Counted from the first letter of the stretch, positions 51,194-60,827 are shown. The stretch: 64,000 nucleotides of DNA from Paenibacillus sp. FSL R7-0204 (GCF_038002225.1 NZ_JBBOCA010000001.1:5084001-5148000); one strand, 5' to 3'. The notes: generated by a model not told the origin, from the letters alone. Made by a program: numbers and translations.

Positions 51194-51433
51194 TTACTTC
51201 TTCTCCACCGGCCGTTTGACGAAGGCTTCCGCTTTGGCCAGCACCTCGTCTTCCGTCGGTCCGCTGATGTAGCGGCCGTTGATGTAGACAAACGGGCGTT
51301 TGCCGCACGGTCCGCAGTAGGAGATGCAGCCTGTCTTGATCTCGGCATCCGGTGCCATCTTCAGCAGCTTGGGCACGATGCTTTTCATTTTGATATGATT
51401 GCACTCGTCACAAATTCTAATATCGTTAGCCAT
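51194..51433 (-). CDS. DUF1450 protein (YuzB-like)
   Basis: A 79-aa protein with CDECNHIKM at the N-terminus and CISYCGPCGKRPFVYINGRY in the middle: five Cys that could hold a metal or Fe-S cluster, and a thioredoxin-like second half. Matches YuzB/DUF1450 of Bacillales, function unknown. ATG 51433 has GAAGGG upstream. It lies 42 bases after the HesB-like gene on the same strand; an in-operon link to iron-sulfur metabolism is plausible. Confidence 0.8.
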   Translation of the reverse strand: MANDIRICDECNHIKMKSIVPKLLKMAPDAEIKTGCISYCGPCGKRPFVYINGRYISGPTEDEVLAKAEAFVKRPVEKK

Positions 51434-51475
51434 GAAGCAACCCTTCTTTATGTCCGTAAAATACGGGCGGATCAA

Positions 51476-51778
51476 TTAGTGATCGCCATGATTTCCTTTA
51501 GACGGATTAGTAATCACAAAACCTTCTTCCGGCAAGTACAGATAATCAATCTTCACACCGTCCAGCAGCGGCTGGTTCGGATCAAGAATCACATCGATAT
51601 CCTTGTCGGTGGAGACCACAACATCGTTCTCCTTGGGCGTGTCCAGATCCAGTCCGTAGTGGGCATGGTCGCCATGGGCATGTGTAATCGCTACACGAAG
51701 CTTAAGCTCGCTGTTGCCTTCAAGTTCCATGGTCTTCTTTATCACTTTAGCCGCGTTGCGGGTAATTTTGACGTTCAT
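51476..51778 (-). CDS. HesB/IscA-like protein without the cysteines
   Basis: A 100-aa protein with the HesB/IscA fold pattern: MNVKITRNAAKVIKKTMEL, LKLRVAITHAHGDHAHYGLD and DVILDPNQPLLDGVKIDYL. Where A-type Fe-S carriers have GCSG and a C-terminal CxC, this protein has HAHGDHAH and a tail NHGDH, so histidines replace all three cysteines. It may bind another metal or be a non-Fe-S relative. Same strand as the DUF1450 gene, immediately upstream. Confidence 0.75.
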   Translation of the reverse strand: MNVKITRNAAKVIKKTMELEGNSELKLRVAITHAHGDHAHYGLDLDTPKENDVVVSTDKDIDVILDPNQPLLDGVKIDYLYLPEEGFVITNPSKGNHGDH

Positions 51779-51903
51779 TCGATTCCATCTCCCAGGCCTC
51801 TATATTTTAAATACTCAATAATTCATTTTAAGGAATACTGGAGGATAAAGCAACCATTAGGAGATGGACATCCACAGTTAAAGGAGCAATCGTCGCTAAA
51901 ATG

Positions 51904-52155
51904 TCATCTTCCGCTGTGCAGCGCTGCGTATTTACGGTCCATCCGCGAGACGAACCAGCCCATCAGCAGCATCGTTACGCCAATATCGTCAACCGGTACA
52001 AACGGCATGATATCGGGCAGCACCCAGTACAACAGCACCGGAATAGTGAACAATAGCTTGTCGGCCATAGCCACATTAGGCGAAACGATATAATGCCAGG
52101 AGCTGCGGAATATATGAGACCATTGTTTGAGTGACAACAGTTTTCTGAATTTCAT
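51904..52155 (-). CDS. DUF1232 (YkvA-type) small membrane protein
   Basis: An 83-aa protein with two hydrophobic segments: LLFTIPVLLYWVLPDIMPF and IGVTMLLMGWFVSRM, joined by VPVDD. The DP-FxPVxD-D pattern is that of DUF1232. The basic N-terminus (MKFRKLLSLKQW) should be inside. Function unknown. Confidence 0.8.
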   Translation of the reverse strand: MKFRKLLSLKQWSHIFRSSWHYIVSPNVAMADKLLFTIPVLLYWVLPDIMPFVPVDDIGVTMLLMGWFVSRMDRKYAALHSGR

Positions 52156-52186
52156 GAGTTATGCCTCCCTGTGTAATCTGTGTAAG

Positions 52187-52244
52187 CAGCAAAGGACACC
52201 GCCGCTAAGCACCTGTAAAAGGATTGCGGCTGTGCCCTTTGCTG
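52187..52244 (-). terminator. Terminator-like hairpin after the beta-helix gene (repeat copy 1)
   Basis: CAGCAAAGG(A)CAC(C)GCCGC pairs with GCGGCTGTGCCCTTTGCTG at 17 of 19 positions. Its 3' arm and flank (52220-52278) match a second hairpin at 63388-63439. Confidence 0.6.
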
Positions 52245-52321
52245 TTATCTTACGCGAATGCGCAGGATTCGTTTCGCTTTTAAGTAGAATTTTATCGAAT
52301 TCTCCCGAACCGGACCAACAT

Positions 52322-54442
52322 TCACTCCGTCACCTTAACATCGTCGATCCGTGCGGTGCTGGAATGCATCCGCAGTCCGATCTTCCCTCCGGCCGGCTGC
52401 GCCGCCGTATCGGTCCACTGGATCAGCTGGGTACCGCCCGCAGATGCCGTAATCGTACTGCCGCTTACCGTCACCTTCAGCTCAGTCCACTGGCCGGGCG
52501 TGACGGCAAAGCTTACGCTGCTGACCATCGTGAGCGTTCCGGCTGTTTTTTTGAACAGCTCCGCCTTGTCACCGGAATCATTCAGCCGGAACATGTAATA
52601 ATTGGAAGCATCCGCATACCGGAACAGCAGGCCGGCGTTGGCGAAGGTATTCAGCAGCTTGACTCTAGCCGAATATGTGTAATTCCTCCAGGAGGCGTCG
52701 CCTGTATAGGCAAGCGCTTCTCCTGTCCCGGAGTTCTGTGATAGAGCCTTCGTGCCGTCATCCTCCACACTCCAGGCTCCCCCAGAAGTCGTCCATCCGC
52801 TGGAATTGCCATCCTCAAAATCATCCTGGAACAGCGTAACCGGCGGTGTGATCGTACCCTGGAATTCAAATGCTCCGATATCCGGCACGCTGTTATACAG
52901 CGGATTCCCGAAGAAGTCCTGTCCTCCGTTGCCTGTAACCGCCGCCCCGGCATTGATCAGCGGAGAGGAGAGCGCAAGCTTATAGCCGTCTGCCGAATCA
53001 AGTCCTGTGGCCGTGCCGGGACTTACGAATCCGGGGTTGCCTGTGATTTTATTGGGATCGCTCGGAACATTTGAGTTCAGCCCGTAGAAGCTGTTGTGAT
53101 CATACGTCATTCTGGGGCTGTTCGTGTATTGTCCGCTGGCACCATTATAAAAGATATTGTTCGTGTAATAGGCCATTCCTGTATTGCTCGCATGGGTCAG
53201 CGCCTTATTCTGCGTTCCCGAACGATAGATGATGTTGTTGTAGACATAGAGATTGCCCCCGCCGTTCACCAGATGGAACACCCCGTTAGCGTCCTTATCG
53301 TTCTGGCTGATATTATAGCGGAAAATATTATTGTTCGTGTTGTTCATGACCAGCAGGGTACCGCCCTCATTGTCATAGCTGAAATTGTACTGGTAGATGC
53401 TGTCGTGCACCTCGATGTCGAAGTCCCAGGGCTGGCCGTCTCCACCCAGCATCCGGGTATCGGAGGCCTCGTTGTACTGGAAAATAGCACCCTTCGTATA
53501 ATAAGCCCACTGCGCCGCAACGACAGTGATATCCTCAAGATAGTTGACGATGGATGTGTTCACATCGCAGGCTTCTCCGATGGACTTCGTCTTGTTGTAT
53601 TCGATCAGCGGCGAGGCGCCGGCTCTGACCAGGATGCCGTCCCGGTGGATCTTCTCCACCACATTGCCCCGGATGACCACACCCCGGAAGGCGTCGAACT
53701 TATGTGTCCAGGCACTGTTGAAAAAAGCATCCGTCATCGTCTGTATCCCCGTGTCCGCCACGTTAATGACCGTATTGTCCTCGATCAAAATATCTTCCCA
53801 GGTGCTCTCAAGTGCTGTATTGGCTCCCCGGGCATGAAAGTTGATGCCGCCTGTGCGGCGGTCTGTGCCGAAGATATCGTGGATGTCGAGATTGCGGATA
53901 TACATATGCCGGAAGTTCCCAGCCCCTGCTCCTTCGCCTACGACCAGCACGCCGTTTCTGCGCATATCTGTAGGCTGCTGTCCGCTTGTAATCTCCAGAT
54001 TGTTGATCTCCCAGTAAGAGACATTGCGCAATCTGACCCCGAAGCCTTCACCGCCCACTGCGGTGTTGCCGAAATCAATCACCGGCTTGGCTCCGCTCCC
54101 GTAGCGGTCTACCGTAATCGGATTCCCCTCTGCGCCTGAGCCCTTGAGATCCAGATACTGCTCCTTCCATATACTGCCTGCCTTGAGCAAAATCCGGTCC
54201 CCCGGGCTGAAGGTCACGCTGTTGACTTTGCCCAGCGTCTTCCAGGCTGCCGCTTCACTGGTGCCGGAGCTATTGTCACTGCCCTGGGCAGCATCGACGT
54301 AATACGTGGTGCCTGCCGCCTCTGCAACCGGACCCGATATTCCTGAGATAAGACTGAACAGCAGAAAGCCGATGATACCAAGCAAGGTCAGCCTGCCCGG
54401 CCTGCCTTGTCTTGATCTATGCTTCATACGATACCTTGTCAT
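52322..54442 (-). CDS. Secreted right-handed beta-helix protein with C-terminal lectin-like domain
   Basis: A 706-aa exported protein. The signal peptide is residues about 1-45 (basic head, LTLLGIIGFLLFSLISGISG, cut near AEA-AG). About 48-520: a DUF1565 start (TYYVDAAQGSDNSSGT) and parabeta-helix coils with NNIFRYNIS and YVYNNIIYRSG repeats, the fold of pectate lyases and other polysaccharide lyases; catalytic residues cannot be named. About 540-705: a concanavalin-like domain (FQDDFEDGNSSGWTTSG, WRNYTYSARVKLL) that may bind carbohydrate. ATG 54442 follows GGGAG by ten bases. Likely degrades the polysaccharide whose products the ABC system imports. Confidence 0.85.
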   Translation of the reverse strand: MTRYRMKHRSRQGRPGRLTLLGIIGFLLFSLISGISGPVAEAAGTTYYVDAAQGSDNSSGTSEAAAWKTLGKVNSVTFSPGDRILLKAGSIWKEQYLDLKGSGAEGNPITVDRYGSGAKPVIDFGNTAVGGEGFGVRLRNVSYWEINNLEITSGQQPTDMRRNGVLVVGEGAGAGNFRHMYIRNLDIHDIFGTDRRTGGINFHARGANTALESTWEDILIEDNTVINVADTGIQTMTDAFFNSAWTHKFDAFRGVVIRGNVVEKIHRDGILVRAGASPLIEYNKTKSIGEACDVNTSIVNYLEDITVVAAQWAYYTKGAIFQYNEASDTRMLGGDGQPWDFDIEVHDSIYQYNFSYDNEGGTLLVMNNTNNNIFRYNISQNDKDANGVFHLVNGGGNLYVYNNIIYRSGTQNKALTHASNTGMAYYTNNIFYNGASGQYTNSPRMTYDHNSFYGLNSNVPSDPNKITGNPGFVSPGTATGLDSADGYKLALSSPLINAGAAVTGNGGQDFFGNPLYNSVPDIGAFEFQGTITPPVTLFQDDFEDGNSSGWTTSGGAWSVEDDGTKALSQNSGTGEALAYTGDASWRNYTYSARVKLLNTFANAGLLFRYADASNYYMFRLNDSGDKAELFKKTAGTLTMVSSVSFAVTPGQWTELKVTVSGSTITASAGGTQLIQWTDTAAQPAGGKIGLRMHSSTARIDDVKVTE

Positions 54443-54466
54443 TCGGATCACACTCCCGCAGATTAG

Positions 54467-55819
54467 TCATAAAGCGGCCCAGGCCTCACCCAGCCAGGCT
54501 CCCTGCTGCACCAGCCCGTTCTGAAGCTTGGCGAGATCCACCTTCCGGCTCTGTCCCTCCGCTTCGGCCGCCATCGCCGCCGCCATACCCGCCGCCTGCC
54601 CCATGGCGAAGCAGTTCGGCATCACACGCAATGAGCCTTGCACGACACGGTCCGAGGAGGCGGCGCGCCCCGCCACCCATACATTGTCCAGGCCCACCGG
54701 CAGCATGCAGCGGTAAGGGACACCGTGCGACTTCCCGGGCGGAAGATGGTGGATATGCATCGCCCCGCTGCTGCGGGCCATATGAATATCGATGAAGTAG
54801 CTGTTGCGGGCAATATCATCCGGGAAGGAAGCCATATTCATGAAATCCTCCTGGGTCAGCACGTAATCGCCCACAATCCGCCGCGTCTCGCGGATACCGA
54901 TCTGCTCCCCGGTGGACACCAGATGGGCCTGTTCAAATCCGGGTACATAAGCCCTGAAGAATTCCAGCTGACGGTGAACCAGTTGGCGTCCCTCTATGGC
55001 GCCCCGGGTCAGATCCTCTGCACGGGAGCCGTCAATGCCGAACACATGGCCGAAATTCACACCGACCAGATAATCGGCAATCCAAGCCAGGCCTGAGACG
55101 GAGTCCCGGCCCTGCGGCAGCTTCCCGTCCGCCTGCGCCTGCTGGACCGCCTGATGAATCTGATCGGTGTCACCGCTTTCATTCCGGTATTCTTCAAAAC
55201 GCTGCCGGTCCACATTCGCCAGCAGATAGCATATGGTCGCGGCCTGAAGCTCGCCGGATTCTCCGCCCTTATGGAACGGCGCTCCCGCCAGAGCGGCCAG
55301 ATCTGCGTCCCCTGTCGTATCAATAACCGTTCGGGCGCGGACCAGACTCCGGCCCGACTTGTTGACGATCACCACGCCCTCAATGCTTCGGCCGGTCTCA
55401 TCCATCACCGTCTGGCTCGCCACGGTATGGAGCAGCACTTCCGCTCCGCTCTCGGTGGCAGCCTCGTCGTATACACGCTTCAGCACCTCCGAGTCGATGG
55501 GCACCCAGTCCAGCTCCGCCCCGAAGCGCTCGCGGAACTCCGGCTCACATCCGGCCTTCATCCGGTCAAGCAGCTCTAAGCCAATACCGCGCACGACAGC
55601 CTTCTCCCCGTCGCTGTAAGGACAGAAGGCCGGCACCAGGGCAACGGTGCCCATGCCGCCCAGGAAGCCGCGCTGCTCAATCAGCAGCGTCCGCGCCCCG
55701 CTGCGGGCCGCAGCTATCGCCGCCGCCACACCGGCAGGCCCGCCGCCCGCAACCAGCACATCCACCTCGCGGGATACCGTGATCTCCTCCGCAGGCAAGG
55801 TAAATACAGTTCTCTTCAT
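54467..55819 (-). CDS. FAD-dependent oxidoreductase (PF12831 type)
   Basis: A 450-aa enzyme with the nucleotide-binding VDVLVAGGGPAGVAAAIAAARSG (read in two parts) at residues 20-40, and GFLGGMGTVALVPAF, TVIDTTGDADLAALAG and a C-terminal MGQAAGMAAAMA segment. This family is common in polysaccharide-use loci and may oxidise sugar alcohols or unusual uronates, but the substrate is unproven. No signal peptide. It ends 24 bases before the beta-helix gene. A 9-bp inverted repeat (CTGCAACAG, 55877-55910) stands before it. Confidence 0.85.
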   Translation of the reverse strand: MKRTVFTLPAEEITVSREVDVLVAGGGPAGVAAAIAAARSGARTLLIEQRGFLGGMGTVALVPAFCPYSDGEKAVVRGIGLELLDRMKAGCEPEFRERFGAELDWVPIDSEVLKRVYDEAATESGAEVLLHTVASQTVMDETGRSIEGVVIVNKSGRSLVRARTVIDTTGDADLAALAGAPFHKGGESGELQAATICYLLANVDRQRFEEYRNESGDTDQIHQAVQQAQADGKLPQGRDSVSGLAWIADYLVGVNFGHVFGIDGSRAEDLTRGAIEGRQLVHRQLEFFRAYVPGFEQAHLVSTGEQIGIRETRRIVGDYVLTQEDFMNMASFPDDIARNSYFIDIHMARSSGAMHIHHLPPGKSHGVPYRCMLPVGLDNVWVAGRAASSDRVVQGSLRVMPNCFAMGQAAGMAAAMAAEAEGQSRKVDLAKLQNGLVQQGAWLGEAWAAL

Positions 55820-55876
55820 CGTTCTTCCTCCTTGAAGCTATACTTAGTACTCCTCACCATTATAAGAAGGCGGAGG

Positions 55877-55910
55877 CTGCAACAGCGTGCAGACTGATTG
55901 CCTGTTGCAG
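55877..55910 (-). repeat. Inverted repeat before the FAD oxidoreductase gene
   Basis: CTGCAACAG and CTGTTGCAG separated by 16 bases, between the yesN-like stop and the oxidoreductase start. No T-run; may be an operator or a stability hairpin. TATAAT lies just downstream on the minus strand. Confidence 0.45.
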
Positions 55911-55926
55911 TGGACAGTTTTGACCT

Positions 55927-57549
55927 TTATGGCTTGGCGTCATCCGTGGATGGCTCTCTGCCCTGCTCCTCCACCGGACCGCCCTTGAATTCGCTGGGAT
56001 TCCGGCCGCTATATTTCTTGAACACCTTGGAGAAGTACGCCCGGTCGGAGAAGCCGAGGGTATAGGCGACATTCTCGACGGTCTCCTGCGGGCGGGCCAG
56101 CATGGTGATGGCCATATTCATCTTGTACTGGTTCACGTAATCGGTGAAGTTCACGCCGGACAGCTTCTTGAAATAGCGGGAGAAGTAGCTGGCATTCAGA
56201 TGCAGATGCTCTGCCATGTCGGTAGAGGTGACCATCCGGTCCACATGCTCCTCCAGAAACTCATCCACGGCCTGAAGTCGGATATCCTTCTCCTCAGCAG
56301 CTGCGGGGGCCAGTGTATGCTGCCGCCACAGATGCCTCAGCTCCCGCTTGGTCAGGCTGGCCGCCTCCCCGATATGAACCGTCTGCTCCAGCTGCGTGAA
56401 GAAGTCCTCCTCGGCCAGCCCTCCGGCTTCGAAGGCCAGCTGGCGCACCAGATCCCCGCAGGTCTCCTTCACCAGCCGGGGCAGCAGCCGCTCTGCCGAT
56501 GCCTGCTGGGTCCACTGATTCACAGCCAGATCAATCCAGGCGGCCTGTTGATCAAGAAGCGCCAAAGACAGCATACCGCGTTCCTTTTCCCCGCGCCGTT
56601 CTAATGTCTGCCCGAAATCCGCATGCTCCTCAAGCAAAGATACAAGCTTCACTGACTTATAAAAGTTATTTTCCCGGCAATCCGTAAATGTCTTGTATAA
56701 CACATCGAAGCTGCGGACCGGTACACAGGACTCCGAATAGAACCCCCGCAGGGTAATCTTCAGATACTGCTCCACCTTATCCTGTACCGCCTGCATGAAT
56801 TCAGCCAGCTTGTTCTCTGTAACGCCGGGGTCCGCCACATTCCAGACCAGATAAATATCGGCGTCCCTGCTCATAATCGGTGTAATGGAAGCCTCAGCAG
56901 CAGACAGCTCCAGTGCAATATTGTTCACGGCTGAATGGATCAGCGGAATATCCTTGTACCGGTAACGCTCAGTGACAGATGCGGCATCCATATGAAGGAA
57001 TCCATGACGCAGAAAGGGGTGCTTCCAGGAGATGCCCAGCCGTTCACCGAACTCCAGGGTATTCTCCTGGCCCGCCGCACCCGACAGCAGCTGCTTCAGG
57101 AAGCTCTGCTTCAGCACTTCCTTATTGCGCTCAATCGCCTGACGGAAGGAGTAGCGCTCCAGCAGTTCCTCCCGGCTTTTGAAGCGGCTCATCGCTTTGG
57201 CGAGACTGCTCTTAAGCTGCTCAGGCGACAGCTCATCCTTGATCAGATAATCATCCGCCTCCAGTTGGATCGCCCGCTTCGAGTAATGGAAATCCTCATA
57301 GCAGGTCAGGAAAATCAGGCGAACCTCCGGCTTCGTGATCCGGAAGGCATCCGCCAGCTCCAGCCCATCCATCCCCGGCAGCCCGATATCCACAATCACA
57401 ATATCCGGCAGTGTGGTATGGAACTGCTCCAGTGCATCCTCACTGCTATAAGCCGAAGACACCAGCTGCAGATCCAGCCCGAGCGGCCCGAGCAGATATT
57501 CCACATATTCCAGCATCGGGACATCATCGTCAATCAGCATCAGGGTCAT
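55927..57549 (-). CDS. yesN: Two-component response regulator, YesN type (AraC output)
   Basis: A 540-aa regulator. Receiver domain residues 1-120 with acidic DDD near the start, the phospho-acceptor Asp in IVIVDIGLPGMDG, the Thr in FLTCYED and the Lys in YLIKDEL. A long middle region (about 160-410) links to a C-terminal AraC-type pair of helix-turn-helix (about 430-525: TSTDMAEHLHLNASYFSRYFKK and VAYTLGFSDRAYFSKVFKKYSG). It overlaps the kinase gene by 20 bases. Expected to turn on the sugar ABC operon. Confidence 0.92.
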   Translation of the reverse strand: MTLMLIDDDVPMLEYVEYLLGPLGLDLQLVSSAYSSEDALEQFHTTLPDIVIVDIGLPGMDGLELADAFRITKPEVRLIFLTCYEDFHYSKRAIQLEADDYLIKDELSPEQLKSSLAKAMSRFKSREELLERYSFRQAIERNKEVLKQSFLKQLLSGAAGQENTLEFGERLGISWKHPFLRHGFLHMDAASVTERYRYKDIPLIHSAVNNIALELSAAEASITPIMSRDADIYLVWNVADPGVTENKLAEFMQAVQDKVEQYLKITLRGFYSESCVPVRSFDVLYKTFTDCRENNFYKSVKLVSLLEEHADFGQTLERRGEKERGMLSLALLDQQAAWIDLAVNQWTQQASAERLLPRLVKETCGDLVRQLAFEAGGLAEEDFFTQLEQTVHIGEAASLTKRELRHLWRQHTLAPAAAEEKDIRLQAVDEFLEEHVDRMVTSTDMAEHLHLNASYFSRYFKKLSGVNFTDYVNQYKMNMAITMLARPQETVENVAYTLGFSDRAYFSKVFKKYSGRNPSEFKGGPVEEQGREPSTDDAKP

Positions 57550-59278
57550 CAAGGGGAACCGCCTCCTTCTCCCGGGTCACTGGGATATATAGGGTGAACG
57601 TCATGCCATCTTCATCTTCTCTTGCCTGCGCGCTCAGCCGTGCGCGATACCCGTACAATACCTGCAGACGGCGTGCCGTGTTGACCAGCCCGACTCCTTT
57701 TTCCGGCCAGAGCGCAGTGTCTTCACTTCCTTGCAGACGTCGGTTCAGGCGCTGGAGCTTATCCTCCGGCATCCCGCGGCCGTTATCGCTGATGCTGATG
57801 CGCAGCAGATCCGACTCGAACGCTGCTTCGAGCCGGATCGCCGGATGGTCCGGACGGGCGGAGAAGCCGTGACTGATTGCATTCTCGACAATGGGCTGGA
57901 GCAGTAGCCGGGGCAGCATCACAGCACCTTCCTCCTCTCCCACCTCGCATTCCCAGGCGATATCCAGACGGTTGCGGATCTGCATCACCTGCACATAGCT
58001 GCCCAGCACCCTGCATTCCTCCGCCAGCGCCAGCGGCTTATCCACATGCACATACACGCGCAGCAGCTTCATGAGCGCATCGATCATGGCGCCATGCGCC
58101 GGGTCCCCGCTCAGCAGCAGATCCACCTTGATCGAATTGAGCGTATTCAGCAAAAAATGAGGCCGGATCTGCGCCGCCAGCGCCTGAAGCTCCAGCTGCC
58201 TTTTCTCCTCCTGCTCACTCTCGACCTGCTGCAGCAGGCCGTTCATATCCTCCAGCATCTGATTGAAGGCCGCCGACAGCACCGCCACCTCATCCTTGCC
58301 CTTGACGGGTATCCGCACCGCACGGTTGCCGCCGACATACTGCTTGACGCTGGCCCGCAGCAGGCTGATCGGCTTGTTCATATATCCGGCCCACAGCATG
58401 GACAGGACCAGAAACGCCAGGAAGAATAGTCCAATCAGCGAGATTGACACCAGAAACTCCCGGTTGATATGGCTGTCGATGGAGCTGCGGGGCGTCTTGC
58501 TGGTCAGCAGCCAGCCGACCTTGGGAATACGGACCTCACTGACCAGCAGCGGGCCTTCATCTGCATTAGCCGCTTCTCCGGTGACAGCAATGCTTCTCCC
58601 CTTCTGGTCAACCAGCGTGAGCCTGCTTACCGCATTGCCTGTGTCGAGCAGGCTGCGGAAGTAGTGGCTTGGAATGCCTACATACAACGTGGCAAGCTTG
58701 TCCTGATTCAGCGGGTCGGTAATGAAGCGTACCGCATAATAATAATCCGGTGCAGCGGGGGTGCCGCCGTAGGGGAACCATTGCAGCGACACTTTTTCCC
58801 GCTCATCCAGCCTGCTGCTCTCCTTAAGAAGCTTCTCAGGCAGTACAGAGAACACCGGAATATTCTGGTTGCCGATCAATATCCGGTTCTCCCGGTTGAC
58901 CAGCATGATCTGAAGATCAGCATCGAGCGACTGCACCGACAGGATATTGGCCGTAGTCTTGAGCTTGTTGTAATGGGTATACACTCCGTAATTTCCGAAG
59001 CTCCCGGTATTTTTGAGATAACGCAGACTCTCCAGCACGGCCGGATCATAAGCCTCAGAGAAATACACCGAGACAAACGAGATGCTGTCCACCGTTTTTT
59101 CCATTTGACTGCCGATGACCTTAAGTGTCTCCTCATTCGAACGGGCGATCTTCTCACTCACATTCTCCCGCACAGAGGTATACGACCAGAACGTAACGAC
59201 AACAAAAGGCAGCAGGATCAGGATCAGGAACGTGTATTGCAGTCTGCGATGGAAGGAAAAACGGCTTAACCATTTCAT
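57530..59278 (-). CDS. yesM: Sensor histidine kinase, YesM type
   Basis: A 582-aa membrane kinase. Span 1 is residues about 15-35 (YTFLILILLPFVVVTFW), an extracytoplasmic sensor (about 36-275), span 2 about 278-300 (LIGLFFLAFLVLSMLWAGY), HAMP, then His_kinase with the phospho-His in LQALAAQIRPHFLLNTLNSIK and an ATPase domain (ISDNGRGMPEDKL, GVGLVNTARRLQ). ATG 59278 has GGTGG eight bases upstream. Senses extracellular sugar, perhaps through the binding protein encoded just upstream. Confidence 0.93.
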   Translation of the reverse strand: MKWLSRFSFHRRLQYTFLILILLPFVVVTFWSYTSVRENVSEKIARSNEETLKVIGSQMEKTVDSISFVSVYFSEAYDPAVLESLRYLKNTGSFGNYGVYTHYNKLKTTANILSVQSLDADLQIMLVNRENRILIGNQNIPVFSVLPEKLLKESSRLDEREKVSLQWFPYGGTPAAPDYYYAVRFITDPLNQDKLATLYVGIPSHYFRSLLDTGNAVSRLTLVDQKGRSIAVTGEAANADEGPLLVSEVRIPKVGWLLTSKTPRSSIDSHINREFLVSISLIGLFFLAFLVLSMLWAGYMNKPISLLRASVKQYVGGNRAVRIPVKGKDEVAVLSAAFNQMLEDMNGLLQQVESEQEEKRQLELQALAAQIRPHFLLNTLNSIKVDLLLSGDPAHGAMIDALMKLLRVYVHVDKPLALAEECRVLGSYVQVMQIRNRLDIAWECEVGEEEGAVMLPRLLLQPIVENAISHGFSARPDHPAIRLEAAFESDLLRISISDNGRGMPEDKLQRLNRRLQGSEDTALWPEKGVGLVNTARRLQVLYGYRARLSAQAREDEDGMTFTLYIPVTREKEAVPLDDPDAD

Positions 59279-59360
59279 AAGAATTCCACCCCGCACTGTA
59301 ATGAAAGCTTCAACGTCCCTATTATAATCCAAAATCCCTGCTGCCTTTGCACTTCATCCG

Positions 59361-60725
59361 TTATTTCTGATTGGCAGAAACTACCTTCTCGACTTCCGCT
59401 GTCATCTCATTCTTGACCTCATCGAAGCTGCGGTTATCCAGGATGAAGCTGGCGAAGCCGTTCTCCACAATCGCTTTCAGTTCGCTGCCGTAGGGCACGC
59501 TGAAGGTGTCCGGCATTTTAATATTCGGATCGAACAGCGTCTTGGAGAGGGAGGCGGTATCGATCAGGTCTGTATTTTCCCCGAAAAAGCTGTTGATCAG
59601 CTCCGCTCCGTCCACGCCCTTGAACGAAGGAATCTCCTTGGTGAACTTGTAGGCTTCCTTGGACATCCAGCGGATGAAGTCATACGAGGCTTCCTTATTC
59701 GCTGATTTCGCGCCCATGGCCAGGCCGCCGCCGGAGATATTCGTCATGCCCAGTTCCTTACTGTCCACCGAACGCGGCAGCGGAGCGTACATGCTCTGGA
59801 ACTCATGCGGGAATTTCTCCAGGTTCAGCGCCGCCCGGACAGCATAGCTTGGCACGGCCAGCATACTGGCATTTCCGGCAAAAAACTGCTGCAACACATG
59901 GTAGTTCGAGGCCAGCACATCGGCATACGGCTCAGCGCTCTTATCTTCCTTCTCCATCGTGCGGCGGAGGTTGAAGAAGTATTCGAAGGACGGATCGTCA
60001 AAAATCGGCTTCAAGTCTGCGCTAAGCTGCGGATGCGGCTTCTCGGTGTATGCGATAATGTTCGGATATTCGCCCCAGGTGTGGAAGTACGTTCCGAAGT
60101 GCTCGGGTGTCGTCAGCTTCTTGGCATACTCACGGAAATCATCCCAGGTCCAGCCCATCTCCGGCAGGGTCAGCCCTGCGGCTTCCAGATGATCCTTGTT
60201 GAAGACCGTCAGCCACTGCGTGGAGCTGGGCAGAATGCCGTAGACCTTGTCGTCCAGCTTCAGCAGCTTGGAATATTCATCCTCGGGTTTGATGCTCTCC
60301 TGTTCAAAAAAAGAGTTAAGCGGTTCCACAACTCCCCGCGAAGCGCGCTCCAGCAGCTCATCCTCGTTACCGGTCATAAAGACATCGACCACTTCGCCGC
60401 CTGCTACCAGGATGTCCAGCTTCTTCATGAAATCCGTACTGTCGCTGTTCTGGACCAGGGATTCATATTCCACTTCGACTTTATCCTGAGCTTCGTTGTA
60501 AGCCTGCACGGCCTGGTAGATCGGCTCTTCCGGCTTATCGGCCTTGAAGGTGTAGAATTTGATCTTGGCTTTGCCTGCGGGCTGGGCTGTGCCGGCGGTT
60601 CCGGCAGACGGATCAGCCGAGGCTGGTGCATCGGTTGCTGCTGAGGTGTTGCCCCCATTCCCGCCGCAAGCGGTGACGGAGAGCATGAGGAGCATACTGG
60701 CAAGCATTAATGGTAGTTTTTTCAA
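59361..60725 (-). CDS. ABC transporter sugar-binding lipoprotein (family 1)
   Basis: A 454-aa extracellular binding protein. Signal peptide and lipobox end at Cys20 (LSVTACGG); an Ala/Thr/Ser/Pro spacer follows, then the two-lobed domain (about 55-450) with TQWLTVFNKDHLEAAGL, WTWDDFREYAKKLT and FIRWMSKEA. The start is TTG at 60725 with AAGGGGG upstream. Encoded after both permeases, with a strong hairpin between. Likely binds an oligosaccharide. Confidence 0.92.
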   Translation of the reverse strand: MKKLPLMLASMLLMLSVTACGGNGGNTSAATDAPASADPSAGTAGTAQPAGKAKIKFYTFKADKPEEPIYQAVQAYNEAQDKVEVEYESLVQNSDSTDFMKKLDILVAGGEVVDVFMTGNEDELLERASRGVVEPLNSFFEQESIKPEDEYSKLLKLDDKVYGILPSSTQWLTVFNKDHLEAAGLTLPEMGWTWDDFREYAKKLTTPEHFGTYFHTWGEYPNIIAYTEKPHPQLSADLKPIFDDPSFEYFFNLRRTMEKEDKSAEPYADVLASNYHVLQQFFAGNASMLAVPSYAVRAALNLEKFPHEFQSMYAPLPRSVDSKELGMTNISGGGLAMGAKSANKEASYDFIRWMSKEAYKFTKEIPSFKGVDGAELINSFFGENTDLIDTASLSKTLFDPNIKMPDTFSVPYGSELKAIVENGFASFILDNRSFDEVKNEMTAEVEKVVSANQK

Positions 60726-60778
60726 AGCAATTCCCCCTTGATTTGTTGTCTGCAGGCTCATTATACAATCTAAGCTTT

Positions 60779-60810
60779 GCGCACACCGTGTACAGCTATG
60801 CGGTGTGCGC
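60779..60810 (-). repeat. Intercistronic hairpin before the binding-protein gene
   Basis: GCGCACACCG and CGGTGTGCGC form a 10-bp perfect stem with a 12-base loop. No T-run follows on the minus strand, so it probably stabilises or processes the mRNA rather than ending it. Confidence 0.65.
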
Positions 60811-60827
60811 GTACACTTTTTTGACCT

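Noticed and set aside
53096..54139. 347-aa plus-strand ORF
   Set aside because: Antisense of the beta-helix gene, whose signal peptide and repeats are convincing.
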